Positions 8,255 to 15,537 of a stretch of 64,000 nt of DNA are shown piece after piece (position 1 is the first letter of the stretch; every line of letters begins with the position of its first letter). Source of the DNA: Bacteroidales bacterium. GTDB lineage: Bacteria; Bacteroidota; Bacteroidia; Bacteroidales; GCA-2748055. The position numbers and the translations under genes were made by a program. A model generated the notes under the pieces. The model saw only the letters and a list, made by a program, of their open reading frames with translations, had not been told where the DNA came from and searched no databases. The stretch spans positions 1-64,000 of the forward strand of contig JAGLOO010000011.1 of assembly GCA_023138875.1 (NCBI GenBank), written 5' to 3'.

Positions 8255-10150
8255 ATGAATTACCTCTCTGCTGAAAATATTTCAAAATCGTTTGGGGAGC
8301 AGCTTCTTTTTGAAGGGCTTACCTTCGGACTGGCTCGTGGTGATAAAACAGCGCTAATCGCCAGGAACGGAACTGGAAAAACGACACTATTGCGTATCCT
8401 CACAGGGAAGGAGTCGCCCGACACAGGAGATTTTACTTTCCGGAACGGAATAAAAACAGCATTCCTGGAGCAGGAACCCGACCTTGACAATACGCTAACT
8501 ATTGAAGAATTAATTCTTACCGCCAATACACCCATCCTGTCTGTGATCCAGCACTATGAAAAGGTGCTTCGGGACCATGCAGAACAACAGACTGTTGAAG
8601 CAAGGATATCGCTTGAAGAGGCTACGAATGAAATGGACCGGGTGCAAGCCTGGGATTATGACCGGCGCTTGAAACAGTTACTGGACCTGTTCAGAATAAC
8701 CGACACATCACAAAATGTCTCCAGCCTTTCGGGTGGAGAGAAGAAAAGACTGGCACTGGCTCTTGTGCTATTGGATGAACCTGAAATGCTAATACTGGAT
8801 GAGCCGACCAACCACCTGGACATTGATATGATTGAATGGCTGGAACGTTACCTGGCCCAATCAAACCTGACCCTGTTGATGGTGACACATGACAGGTATT
8901 TCCTTGACCGGGTATGTAATCGCATCATCGAATTGAGCCTTGGGAACCTGTATCACTACCATGGCAATTATGGGTATTTCCTGCAGAAAAGGACTGAACG
9001 GGAGGAGAATCGCAAGGTGGAGGCAGACAGGGCAACCCAGTTGATGAAAAAGGAACTTGAGTGGCTCCGGAGAATGCCAAAAGCCCGGACAGGAAAGTCA
9101 AAAGCCCGGATCGATGCATTTGAAGGAATTAAGGATAAAGCAAACCTGGCTTCGGACAGCAGTGAGTTAAAGCTTCAGGTAAAGGCTCCCCGTCTGGGAG
9201 GGAAGATACTGGAACTTGAACGTATCAACAAGAAGTACGGTTCACTCAATTTGATAAGCGATTTCAGCTATAAATTCACAAAAGGGGAACGGGTAGGGAT
9301 TATCGGCAGGAACGGAACAGGTAAAACTACGTTTCTGAACGTGATTTCGGGGCTGGAGGTGCAAGATTCGGGGGGAGTTGATACAGGCGAAACGGTGGTT
9401 ATGGGATACTACCGGCAAATGGGACAGGAGTGGCAAAAAGATCAAAGAGTGATTGACGCAGTCAAAGAAATTGCTGAAGTGGTGGTAATGGAAGGTGGAA
9501 GGACCATATCAGCATCACAATTCCTGGAGCACTTTATGTTTTCACCGGATTCACAGTATAAGAAGATCTCAAAACTGAGTGGAGGAGAGCTCCGGCGGTT
9601 GCATCTGCTCACCGTTCTGATTAAAAATCCGAACTTCCTGATACTGGATGAGCCCACCAATGACCTGGATCTGTTTGCACTGAATAAACTGGAGGAATTC
9701 CTGCTTTCCTTTAAAGGATGCCTTCTCATTGTATCGCATGACAGGTATTTCCTGGATAAACTAACTGATCACCTCTTTATTTTTAAAGGAGATGGGATGA
9801 TTAAGGATCATTACGGATCCTATTCTGTTTACAGGCAACAGCTGGAATCAGTGAAGAAGCAAGCAAGGAAAACAATCGAACCGGTTACCGGACATCGGAA
9901 TGATTCCCGGGAAAAAGGGGCAGCAGAAAAAACGAAAACTAAACTCACCTATAAAGAACAACAGGAATATACCCGGCTGGAGCCGGAGATAGAAGACCTG
10001 GAAGAAGAAAAAGCCTCCCTGGAAGAGGAGCTGAATGCAGGTACATTGGATTACGAGTCGCTGAACCGAAAATCATTACGCGTAGCCGAATTGATTGAAC
10101 TTATCGATACCAGGATCCAGCGCTGGATGGAACTTGGCCAATACCTTTGA
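8255..10150 (+). CDS. uup: ABC-F family ATPase, Uup-like
   Basis: This is a 631-residue soluble protein with two ABC ATPase domains and no membrane segments. Domain 1 has Walker A 'ARNGTGKTT', signature 'LSGGEKKRLALAL' and Walker B 'MLILDEPTNHLD'. A charged linker follows with 'WLRRMPKARTGKSKARI', the ABC-F interdomain (P-site tRNA interaction) motif. Domain 2 has 'GRNGTGKTT', 'LSGGELRRLHLL' and 'FLILDEPTNDLD'. The last ~60 residues form a charged coiled coil (EPEIEDLEEEKASLEEEL), as in Uup. ABC-F proteins act on ribosomes during translation, and Uup also affects precise excision of transposons in E. coli. Length and domain order match Uup. The stop overlaps an upstream ORF extension of the next gene, but the likely start of that gene lies further down. 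Confidence 0.9.
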   Translation: MNYLSAENISKSFGEQLLFEGLTFGLARGDKTALIARNGTGKTTLLRILTGKESPDTGDFTFRNGIKTAFLEQEPDLDNTLTIEELILTANTPILSVIQHYEKVLRDHAEQQTVEARISLEEATNEMDRVQAWDYDRRLKQLLDLFRITDTSQNVSSLSGGEKKRLALALVLLDEPEMLILDEPTNHLDIDMIEWLERYLAQSNLTLLMVTHDRYFLDRVCNRIIELSLGNLYHYHGNYGYFLQKRTEREENRKVEADRATQLMKKELEWLRRMPKARTGKSKARIDAFEGIKDKANLASDSSELKLQVKAPRLGGKILELERINKKYGSLNLISDFSYKFTKGERVGIIGRNGTGKTTFLNVISGLEVQDSGGVDTGETVVMGYYRQMGQEWQKDQRVIDAVKEIAEVVVMEGGRTISASQFLEHFMFSPDSQYKKISKLSGGELRRLHLLTVLIKNPNFLILDEPTNDLDLFALNKLEEFLLSFKGCLLIVSHDRYFLDKLTDHLFIFKGDGMIKDHYGSYSVYRQQLESVKKQARKTIEPVTGHRNDSREKGAAEKTKTKLTYKEQQEYTRLEPEIEDLEEEKASLEEELNAGTLDYESLNRKSLRVAELIELIDTRIQRWMELGQYL

Positions 10151-10224
10151 GAAGATTAATCACGAAAATTAATTTTTTTTTCGGTATATTTAATAATTGC
10201 ATTATTAATAAAAATCGCATTAAT

Positions 10225-10782
10225 ATGACAATAATTCAAGAGTCAAGAAACACCTTTCGTTCCTGGTGGATGTATTTATTAAATGGGATCTTACTCATAG
10301 TATTGGGAATCTGGATGCTGACAATGCCACGAGAAAGCTTTGAAACCCTGAGTTTAATTATTGGACTTATTGTTTCCATAACTGGGGTACTGGAAACGAT
10401 TCTCGCCTTTTACTATAGAAAGGTCCATAAGGAATGGGGATGGAATATTTCCGGTGGGATACTCGACATTATCATTGGGGTATTTCTTATAGTAAACCCG
10501 AACATCATAATGGTGCTTATTACATTATTTATAAGTTTCTGGCTGATACTGGGTGGTATCCTGGTTACTCGTAAAGCCATTGATTTGAGAAAACAAGGTC
10601 GAAAAAACTGGATTTGGATTCTCCTTTTCGGAATTTTGATACTACTCCTGGCAGTGGTATTAATCTGGCATCCACAAATTGTCGGTATCACCATGATGTT
10701 CTGGTTAGCCATTTCATTTGTTAGTCTGGGAGTTTTTCGAGTTGTGTTGGCATTTAATTTGAAAAGTCTTTTAAGAGCGTAA
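10225..10782 (+). CDS. HdeD/DUF308 family membrane protein
   Basis: Starting at ATG 10225 the product is 185 residues with six predicted membrane helices in three pairs: WMYLLNGILLIVLGIW, TLSLIIGLIVSITGVLE, GGILDIIIGVFLIV, a fourth helix ending WLILGGILV, WILLFGILILLLAV and AISFVSLGVFRVVLAF. This is the duplicated hairpin arrangement of HdeD (acid-resistance membrane protein) and related DUF308 proteins. The frame is open back to 10147, but that part (FFFGIFNNCIINKN) is AT-rich and unlike the family, so I reject the longer start. It follows the ABC-F gene by 74 bases and may be read through from it. Function in Bacteroidota is not established. Confidence 0.8.
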   Translation: MTIIQESRNTFRSWWMYLLNGILLIVLGIWMLTMPRESFETLSLIIGLIVSITGVLETILAFYYRKVHKEWGWNISGGILDIIIGVFLIVNPNIIMVLITLFISFWLILGGILVTRKAIDLRKQGRKNWIWILLFGILILLLAVVLIWHPQIVGITMMFWLAISFVSLGVFRVVLAFNLKSLLRA

Positions 10783-10868
10783 TAGCCTTATATGTATCTC
10801 TTTGAAAGGAGCTCAACTTTCCGGTTGCGAGAAAAAACAGATAATTAGCAATACGATGAAAAAAGGCG

Positions 10869-10876
10869 TATCTTTG
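10869..10876 (+). promoter_or_regulatory. -7 promoter element upstream of the RRM gene
   Basis: TATCTTTG matches the Bacteroidota -7 consensus TAnnTTTG exactly. It lies about 155 bases before the ATG of the RRM protein and would produce an unusually long untranslated leader. Long leaders are common for cold-regulated RNA-binding genes; that link is inference here. Confidence 0.5.
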
Positions 10877-11030
10877 CGGGAATTTCGATTTAAAATTGAC
10901 GCTTTTGTTTGCTATTTCCCATCATAGGTTTAGTTCATCACTGCACTCTTTTTTGAATCTATTAAATTCTTCTGGCAGCCGGTACTCAATCCGTCATGTT
11001 GGAGGCAAACATTTCAAAAACAATTAGAAA

Positions 11031-11291
11031 ATGAACATTTATGTAGGAAACCTTGATTTTAAGGTAAATGAAAATGACCTGGAAGGACTATTCGGAGAGT
11101 TTGGAACTGTAGGTTCTGCAAAGATCATTATGGATAAGTATAGTGGCAGAAGTAAAGGTTTTGGCTTTGTCGAAATGGATAGCAAGGAAGAGGCAGAAAA
11201 ATCAATTAATGAACTGAATGGTACAACATTCAAGAGTAGGGAAATGGTTGTAAATGAGGCGAGACCCAAAAGAACCGATTACAACAGGTAA
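11031..11291 (+). CDS. Small RRM RNA-binding protein
   Basis: The 86-residue protein is a single RNA recognition motif. RNP2 is 'MNIYVGNLDF' at the N-terminus, RNP1 is 'KGFGFVEM' near residues 45-52, and the end is a short basic tail (EARPKRTDYNR). This is the standard bacterial single-RRM protein, like the cold-inducible Rbp proteins of cyanobacteria and homologues in Bacteroidota. It should bind single-stranded RNA in the cytoplasm. It is followed only 17 bases later by an RpoD-type sigma factor gene and then a cold-shock-domain gene, suggesting a small regulatory cluster. The leader of about 155 bases could carry temperature-dependent control. Confidence 0.9.
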   Translation: MNIYVGNLDFKVNENDLEGLFGEFGTVGSAKIIMDKYSGRSKGFGFVEMDSKEEAEKSINELNGTTFKSREMVVNEARPKRTDYNR

Positions 11292-11308
11292 TCCAGTTGT
11301 TTGTGTCG

Positions 11309-12184
11309 ATGCGTCAGTTAGTTATAACCAAACAAATAACCCAGCGAAGTGAAGCATCTATAAATCGGTATTTCCTGGAGATAAACCGGTATCCGATGAT
11401 AACTCCGGAAGAAGAAGTTGAGTTATCCGTACGGATCAGAAATGGGGATACCGATGCCCTTGAGAAACTTGTACTTGCCAACTTACGTTTTGTCATCTCT
11501 GTAGCTAAACAGTATCAGGGACAGGGATTATCTTTTTCGGACCTGATAAACGAAGGGAACCTGGGACTGGTAAAGGCTGCCAGCAAATTTGATGAAACAC
11601 GAGGCTTCAAGTTTATCTCCTATGCGGTATGGTGGATCCGTCAATCCATCATTCAGGCTATTTCCAATCAAACCAGGATTGTTCGTCTTCCGGTGAACAG
11701 GCTTTCATCAATTAATAGAATTACCAGGGCAATCCCCCATCTTGAACAGGAGTATGAACGGGAGCCAACCGATGATGAAATTGCACTGTATCTGGACCTG
11801 ACCCACGATGAGGTTAAGCTGGCCAACAACATTAAAAGAAGGCAGATTTCTCTGGACAAGCCACTTTCACAGGAGGGTGATAACGATTTCAGCCTGTATG
11901 ACTTACTTCACTCAGGAGATCTTCCAATGCCCGATACCAATTTAATACATGAATCTGTTTTAACTAATGTCAACCGTGCACTGAACAAACTTCCCAGGCG
12001 GGAAGCTGAAATACTGACCATGTCGTTCGGACTGTCCTCCTCTCCAGTCTACTCACTGTTTGATATTGCAGAAGAATTCAATTTGACTTCCGAGCGTGTA
12101 AGGCAAATCAAGAGCCGGGCATTGAGGAGGCTTAAGGTCCTTTTAAAAGGAAATAATACCTTTATAGTGGAAGACGACAGATAG
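11309..12184 (+). CDS. RpoD/SigA-type sigma factor, divergent paralogue
   Basis: Starting at ATG 11309 (MRQLVITKQITQRSE) the product is 291 residues, the size of the short Bacteroidota primary sigma factor. Region 1.2 (INRYFLEINRYPMITPEEEVEL), region 2 (LRFVISVAKQYQGQGL, DLINEGNLGL, RGFKFISYAVWWIRQSI), region 3 and region 4 with 'LTSERVRQIKSRALRRL' are all present. Parts outside region 2 differ from the usual housekeeping sequence; for example 'LTMSFGLSSSPVYSLFDIAEEF' replaces the conserved start of region 4. I therefore think it more likely a second, group-2 type sigma factor than the only RpoD. It has no N-terminal 1.1 domain. It probably shares a transcript with the RRM gene upstream. Confidence 0.85.
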   Translation: MRQLVITKQITQRSEASINRYFLEINRYPMITPEEEVELSVRIRNGDTDALEKLVLANLRFVISVAKQYQGQGLSFSDLINEGNLGLVKAASKFDETRGFKFISYAVWWIRQSIIQAISNQTRIVRLPVNRLSSINRITRAIPHLEQEYEREPTDDEIALYLDLTHDEVKLANNIKRRQISLDKPLSQEGDNDFSLYDLLHSGDLPMPDTNLIHESVLTNVNRALNKLPRREAEILTMSFGLSSSPVYSLFDIAEEFNLTSERVRQIKSRALRRLKVLLKGNNTFIVEDDR

Positions 12185-12225
12185 AATAGTAGGTGAATAC
12201 AATTATTTTAAACTAAATCTAATTT

Positions 12226-12678
12226 ATGGGAAGATCGCAGGAAACATTCAACAAGAAAGAAGTAAGAAAGAAAAAGGAGAAAAAGAGAAAGGACAAGGAA
12301 CAGAAGAGGTTGGCCAGGAAAGATAGTGAGAAAAAAGGCGGTCTGGACGATATGATCGCATATGTCGACGAAAATGGCAGGCTAACTGATACCCCTCCGG
12401 ATCCCGGTAAAAAGAGAAAAACAAAAGCTGAAGATATTGAAATCAGTATTCCGAAGCAGGACTCAACCTATAAAGCCGATCCCATCAGGAAGGGAACCCT
12501 GACTTTTTTCAATGATTCCAAGGGTTTTGGCTTTATTAGAGATTCAGAAACCGGAGAAAGTATCTTTGTTCATGTGAGTGATTTCCAGGAAGATATAATC
12601 GAAGGTAATGTGGTAAACTTCGAAATAGTGAAGGGACAACGAGGTCCAACGGCGGTACACGTCAAACGCCACAAATAG
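12226..12678 (+). CDS. Cold-shock-domain protein with basic N-terminal extension
   Basis: The 150-residue protein ends in a cold-shock domain (about residues 87-148): 'KGTLTFFNDSKGFGFIRD' contains RNP1 (KGFGFI) and 'ESIFVHVSDF' contains RNP2. The first 40 residues are extremely lysine-rich (EVRKKKEKKRKDKEQKR), followed by an acidic and proline-containing linker. This build, a charged tail plus C-terminal CSD, is common in Bacteroidota. It should bind nucleic acid and act as an RNA chaperone. It lies 41 bases after the sigma factor gene. Confidence 0.9.
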   Translation: MGRSQETFNKKEVRKKKEKKRKDKEQKRLARKDSEKKGGLDDMIAYVDENGRLTDTPPDPGKKRKTKAEDIEISIPKQDSTYKADPIRKGTLTFFNDSKGFGFIRDSETGESIFVHVSDFQEDIIEGNVVNFEIVKGQRGPTAVHVKRHK

Positions 12679-12768
12679 AAAAAACAGCGCCCCATTTTCA
12701 CGGTAATTCTTAATCCTCAAGAACCAGGATCTGTTTTGAATGAGCGTGAGGATATTTTCCAGTATTGT

Positions 12769-12959
12769 ACGAACTGCAATTTCAGCTCTACTCAGGGCAA
12801 TGGAGTCACTTGTGTAGATATTTGGAGATCCCTTACTATTCCATCGGCCGCCACTCATTTCGGCACCTCTGCCTGTTAAATCTCCGGAATACTTTAATTT
12901 ACTAAGACGATAAACCCTCATGCCAGAAGGCTGTGTTCTATGTCGATAATTGTCGTGTT
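12769..12959 (-). pseudogene. Relic of an Xre-RES toxin-antitoxin pair
   Basis: From ATG at 12921 on the minus strand the first ~50 codons are a clear RES-domain N-terminus: MRVYRLSKLKYSGDLTG, then GGRWNSKGSPNIYTSDS and ALSRAEIAVRT. Full RES toxins are about 150-160 residues, NAD-degrading enzymes. Here the similarity stops and the frame continues as antisense of the cold-shock gene. Directly upstream, overlapping by ATGA as in intact pairs, 13 codons read '...IIDIEHSLLA' and stop, resembling the end of the MbcA/Xre antitoxin (typically ...IEHG...). Both partners are therefore reduced to stubs. Nothing else is evident between 12679 and 13032. Confidence 0.6.
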
Positions 12960-13032
12960 TTAAGAAATCTGGTATTTTTTCAATACATTTATTAGATCGG
13001 TAAACGCATATTTATTCCAATTCACAATACTG

Positions 13033-14574
13033 ATGGAACTCACCTCAAACGGATTAAAGAAGCTTACGATAACGATCATTCGTATTGCCATCGGATGGCA
13101 TTTTCTCTACGAAGGGATCACCAAATTGTTTATTGAAGGCTGGTCGTCGCAAAGCTACCTGATAAATACCTCGGGGTTCCTTTCAGGATTCTATCATTGG
13201 CTGGCAGGAGGGGAGGCCCTGGTAAAAGTTGTGGACTTCATGAATATTTATTGCCTGATCCTGATCGGACTGGCCCTGTTCATTGGAGTCTTTATCCGTC
13301 TGGCTTCTGTCCTTGGTATCCTTTTGCTGATCCTCTACTATTTTGCCTACCCTCCCTTTGGCACCTCACTTTTTGGTTCGGGAGAAGGACATTTTTACAT
13401 CGTAAACAGGAATTTTGTTGAATCGTTCATTCTGCTCTTTTTTGTTATAAGCAAGCAGGCGGGTTATGGGATTGATGTTTTGATACAATCTCTGTCCAAC
13501 AGAAGGAAGCAGAAAGAGGATACGGTCACCGGAGAAAATAAACCCGAACCTTCTCTCCGGAACTCACGTCGGGAAGTGCTCAAAAACCTGGCAACCCTTC
13601 CATTCCTTGGTGCAATGGGCTGGGGAGCTTTCCGCCACATCAGAAAAGATGTGGATGTGATGTCGGGAGCTACCATACAGTTGGATTTCTCCTCGTTGAA
13701 TGAACTGAAAGGGGAGTTGCCGACGGGAAAGATAGGTGACCATGAAATCAGCAGGCTTGTGGCTGGAGGAAACCTGGTAGGGGGATGGGCCCATGCCAGG
13801 GACCTGATATATGCTTCCTCTCTGTTCAAAGCATATAATACAGAAAAAAAAGTATACGAAACCCTGATGTTGGCTGAGCAGGCCGGAATCAACACCATCA
13901 ATATAGGATTCTCTACCAATGCCTTGATTGCCAAATACAAGAAAGCCACCGGAAGCAAAATAAAAGTGATTTCACAGATACATCCTGAAATGGATAAAGA
14001 GGATTATTTTGTCAATATCGACAAGGCCATTGATTTTGGTGTGGATATTGTCCAGATACAGGGGAACCATGTTGATTGGCTGGTGAGGGACAACCGGATT
14101 GATGTGGTCGAAAAAATGCTGGATCATATTCGGAAGCAGGGGTATGTGGCCGGGTTGGCTTCACATACGGTAGATGCACTAATAGCCTGTGAGGAGCAGG
14201 GCATCATTCCCGATTACTATATGAAAACCATGCACCACGACAATTACTGGTCAGCACACCCCATTGAGAATCGTGTACCTTTTGAAGTGGATGGCAAGAA
14301 CCACCTGGAGCATGACAAGTTCCACAATAACTGCTTTTGCCTTTTTCCTGACAAAACTGTTGAGTTTGTGAACAGGGCCACGGTACCCGTAATGGGATTC
14401 AAGATTCTGGCTGCCGGTGCCATCGAGCCGGCCGATGGATTCAATTGGGCTTTCCGGAATGGCGCCGACTTCATCTGTGTAGGCATGTTCGACTTCCAGA
14501 TCGTGGATGATGTCAATACCACCATCGACGTACTCAATAACCTTTCCGGACGTCAACGGGAGTGGTATGGGTAA
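13033..14574 (+). CDS. DoxX-like membrane domain fused to aldo/keto reductase-like domain
   Basis: The 513-residue protein has two parts. Residues 1-155 have four hydrophobic helices with 'RIAIGWHFLYEGITKLF', the DoxX/SURF4 pattern. After a polar linker comes a second, Tat-like segment at about 178-200 (SRREVLKNLATLPFLGAMGWGAF). Residues 210-513 form a TIM-barrel-like domain with 'LPTGKIGDHEISRLVAGGN', 'GINTINIGFS', 'DIVQIQGNHVDW' and 'GADFICVGMF', resembling aldo/keto reductase-family proteins of Bacteroidota. The usual catalytic Tyr/Lys pattern is not obvious. The topology suggests the barrel may lie outside the cytoplasmic membrane if the internal Tat-like segment works. Substrate unknown. 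A PQQ-type propeller lipoprotein gene follows. Confidence 0.7.
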   Translation: MELTSNGLKKLTITIIRIAIGWHFLYEGITKLFIEGWSSQSYLINTSGFLSGFYHWLAGGEALVKVVDFMNIYCLILIGLALFIGVFIRLASVLGILLLILYYFAYPPFGTSLFGSGEGHFYIVNRNFVESFILLFFVISKQAGYGIDVLIQSLSNRRKQKEDTVTGENKPEPSLRNSRREVLKNLATLPFLGAMGWGAFRHIRKDVDVMSGATIQLDFSSLNELKGELPTGKIGDHEISRLVAGGNLVGGWAHARDLIYASSLFKAYNTEKKVYETLMLAEQAGINTINIGFSTNALIAKYKKATGSKIKVISQIHPEMDKEDYFVNIDKAIDFGVDIVQIQGNHVDWLVRDNRIDVVEKMLDHIRKQGYVAGLASHTVDALIACEEQGIIPDYYMKTMHHDNYWSAHPIENRVPFEVDGKNHLEHDKFHNNCFCLFPDKTVEFVNRATVPVMGFKILAAGAIEPADGFNWAFRNGADFICVGMFDFQIVDDVNTTIDVLNNLSGRQREWYG

Positions 14575-14620
14575 GTGCTATTTTATGTCGGATTTAAAAC
14601 TGACCTCAATTCAAGACAAT

Positions 14621-15478
14621 ATGGTACAAAAAAAGCAACATCAATTGATCATTGCTTCGGCCGTATTATTTACGGCCCTCACTTTGACATCATGTACAGG
14701 CAACTGGCCGCAGTTCAGGGGGCCTGAGTATAACATGATAGCCACAGGCAAGAATCTGCCCGCAGAATGGAGTGAAGATAATAACGTACAGTGGACCTAT
14801 GAAATAGATGGGGACAGCTGGTCTTCCCCGGTAGTCTGGGGGAATAAAGTTTTTGTTGCATCAGCGTTTCCGGTAGAGGTATCGGATACAAGCTACCTGG
14901 AGGATGTGTACAGGTGGCAGGTAGCCTGTGTTGATCTCGAAACCGGAGAGGAATTGTGGAAGCAGGTTGCTTTTGAGGGAAATCCCCGGATAAAAAAGCA
15001 TCCGGCTACGAACTATGCTGGTGAAACACCCGTCACCGATGGTAAAAGGTTGTATGTCTATTTTGGGATGACCGGGTTGTTCTGTTATGATATGGATGGT
15101 GGGCTGCTGTGGAAGAAAGACCTGGGAGCTTACGACACCCAGAATGGATGGGGGACAGGATCGTCACCTGTCATTTTCAAGGATGTTCTTTATGTGCAGG
15201 TTGACAATGAAGAGAATTCCTTTGATGCCGCCTCTGGAGATCTAGTATACAAGCAAAAGGTAGAAAATGCTGGTGCCTGCTGGGCGTCACCTTGGGTGCA
15301 CGAGGATAAGATCTATTTTTTTGGCGAAAAAGGAGTTACCAGCGTGTTTAAGGCAGGAAAAGAATTTGAATTACTGCATCAGAATTCTCTGGATGATAAA
15401 TTCTGGGCTTCTGTCGCCATCATGCGTGATGCATATATTTTAAAAGGAACCGAGCGTTTGTACTGTATCGGGGGATAG
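14621..15478 (+). CDS. PQQ-like beta-propeller lipoprotein, internally shortened
   Basis: From ATG 14621 the 285-residue product has a lipoprotein signal (FTALTLTSC) followed by 'NWPQFRGPEYNMIA' and 'LPAEWSEDNNVQWTYEI', the start of bacterial outer-membrane PQQ-type propellers. The end, 'KAGKEFELLHQNSLDDKFWASVAI' in parts and 'YCIGG', matches the end of the same family. These proteins are normally 400-430 residues. Here the text jumps from 'QVDNEENSF' to 'DAASGDLVYKQK' near nucleotide 15222, joining an early blade to a late blade, and about 115-120 residues are missing in frame. An upstream extension of the frame overlaps the previous gene and is rejected. Whether the remaining propeller folds is unclear. 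The family often sits near reductases or sulfatases; no PQQ binding is implied. Confidence 0.75.
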   Translation: MVQKKQHQLIIASAVLFTALTLTSCTGNWPQFRGPEYNMIATGKNLPAEWSEDNNVQWTYEIDGDSWSSPVVWGNKVFVASAFPVEVSDTSYLEDVYRWQVACVDLETGEELWKQVAFEGNPRIKKHPATNYAGETPVTDGKRLYVYFGMTGLFCYDMDGGLLWKKDLGAYDTQNGWGTGSSPVIFKDVLYVQVDNEENSFDAASGDLVYKQKVENAGACWASPWVHEDKIYFFGEKGVTSVFKAGKEFELLHQNSLDDKFWASVAIMRDAYILKGTERLYCIGG

Positions 15479-15537
15479 CCGGTAATATTAACCTTTTTCC
15501 AAATAGAATCATCAAAGCTTGTGTTGGACCTTTCCCT

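Noticed and set aside
10147-10224. Extended N-terminus of the HdeD-like protein overlapping the ABC-F stop
   Set aside because: The extra 26 residues are AT-driven and not membrane-like; ATG at 10225 gives the family's usual start.
14507-14620. Extended N-terminus of the PQQ-like lipoprotein
   Set aside because: It overlaps the previous gene and would bury the lipoprotein signal that starts at 14621.
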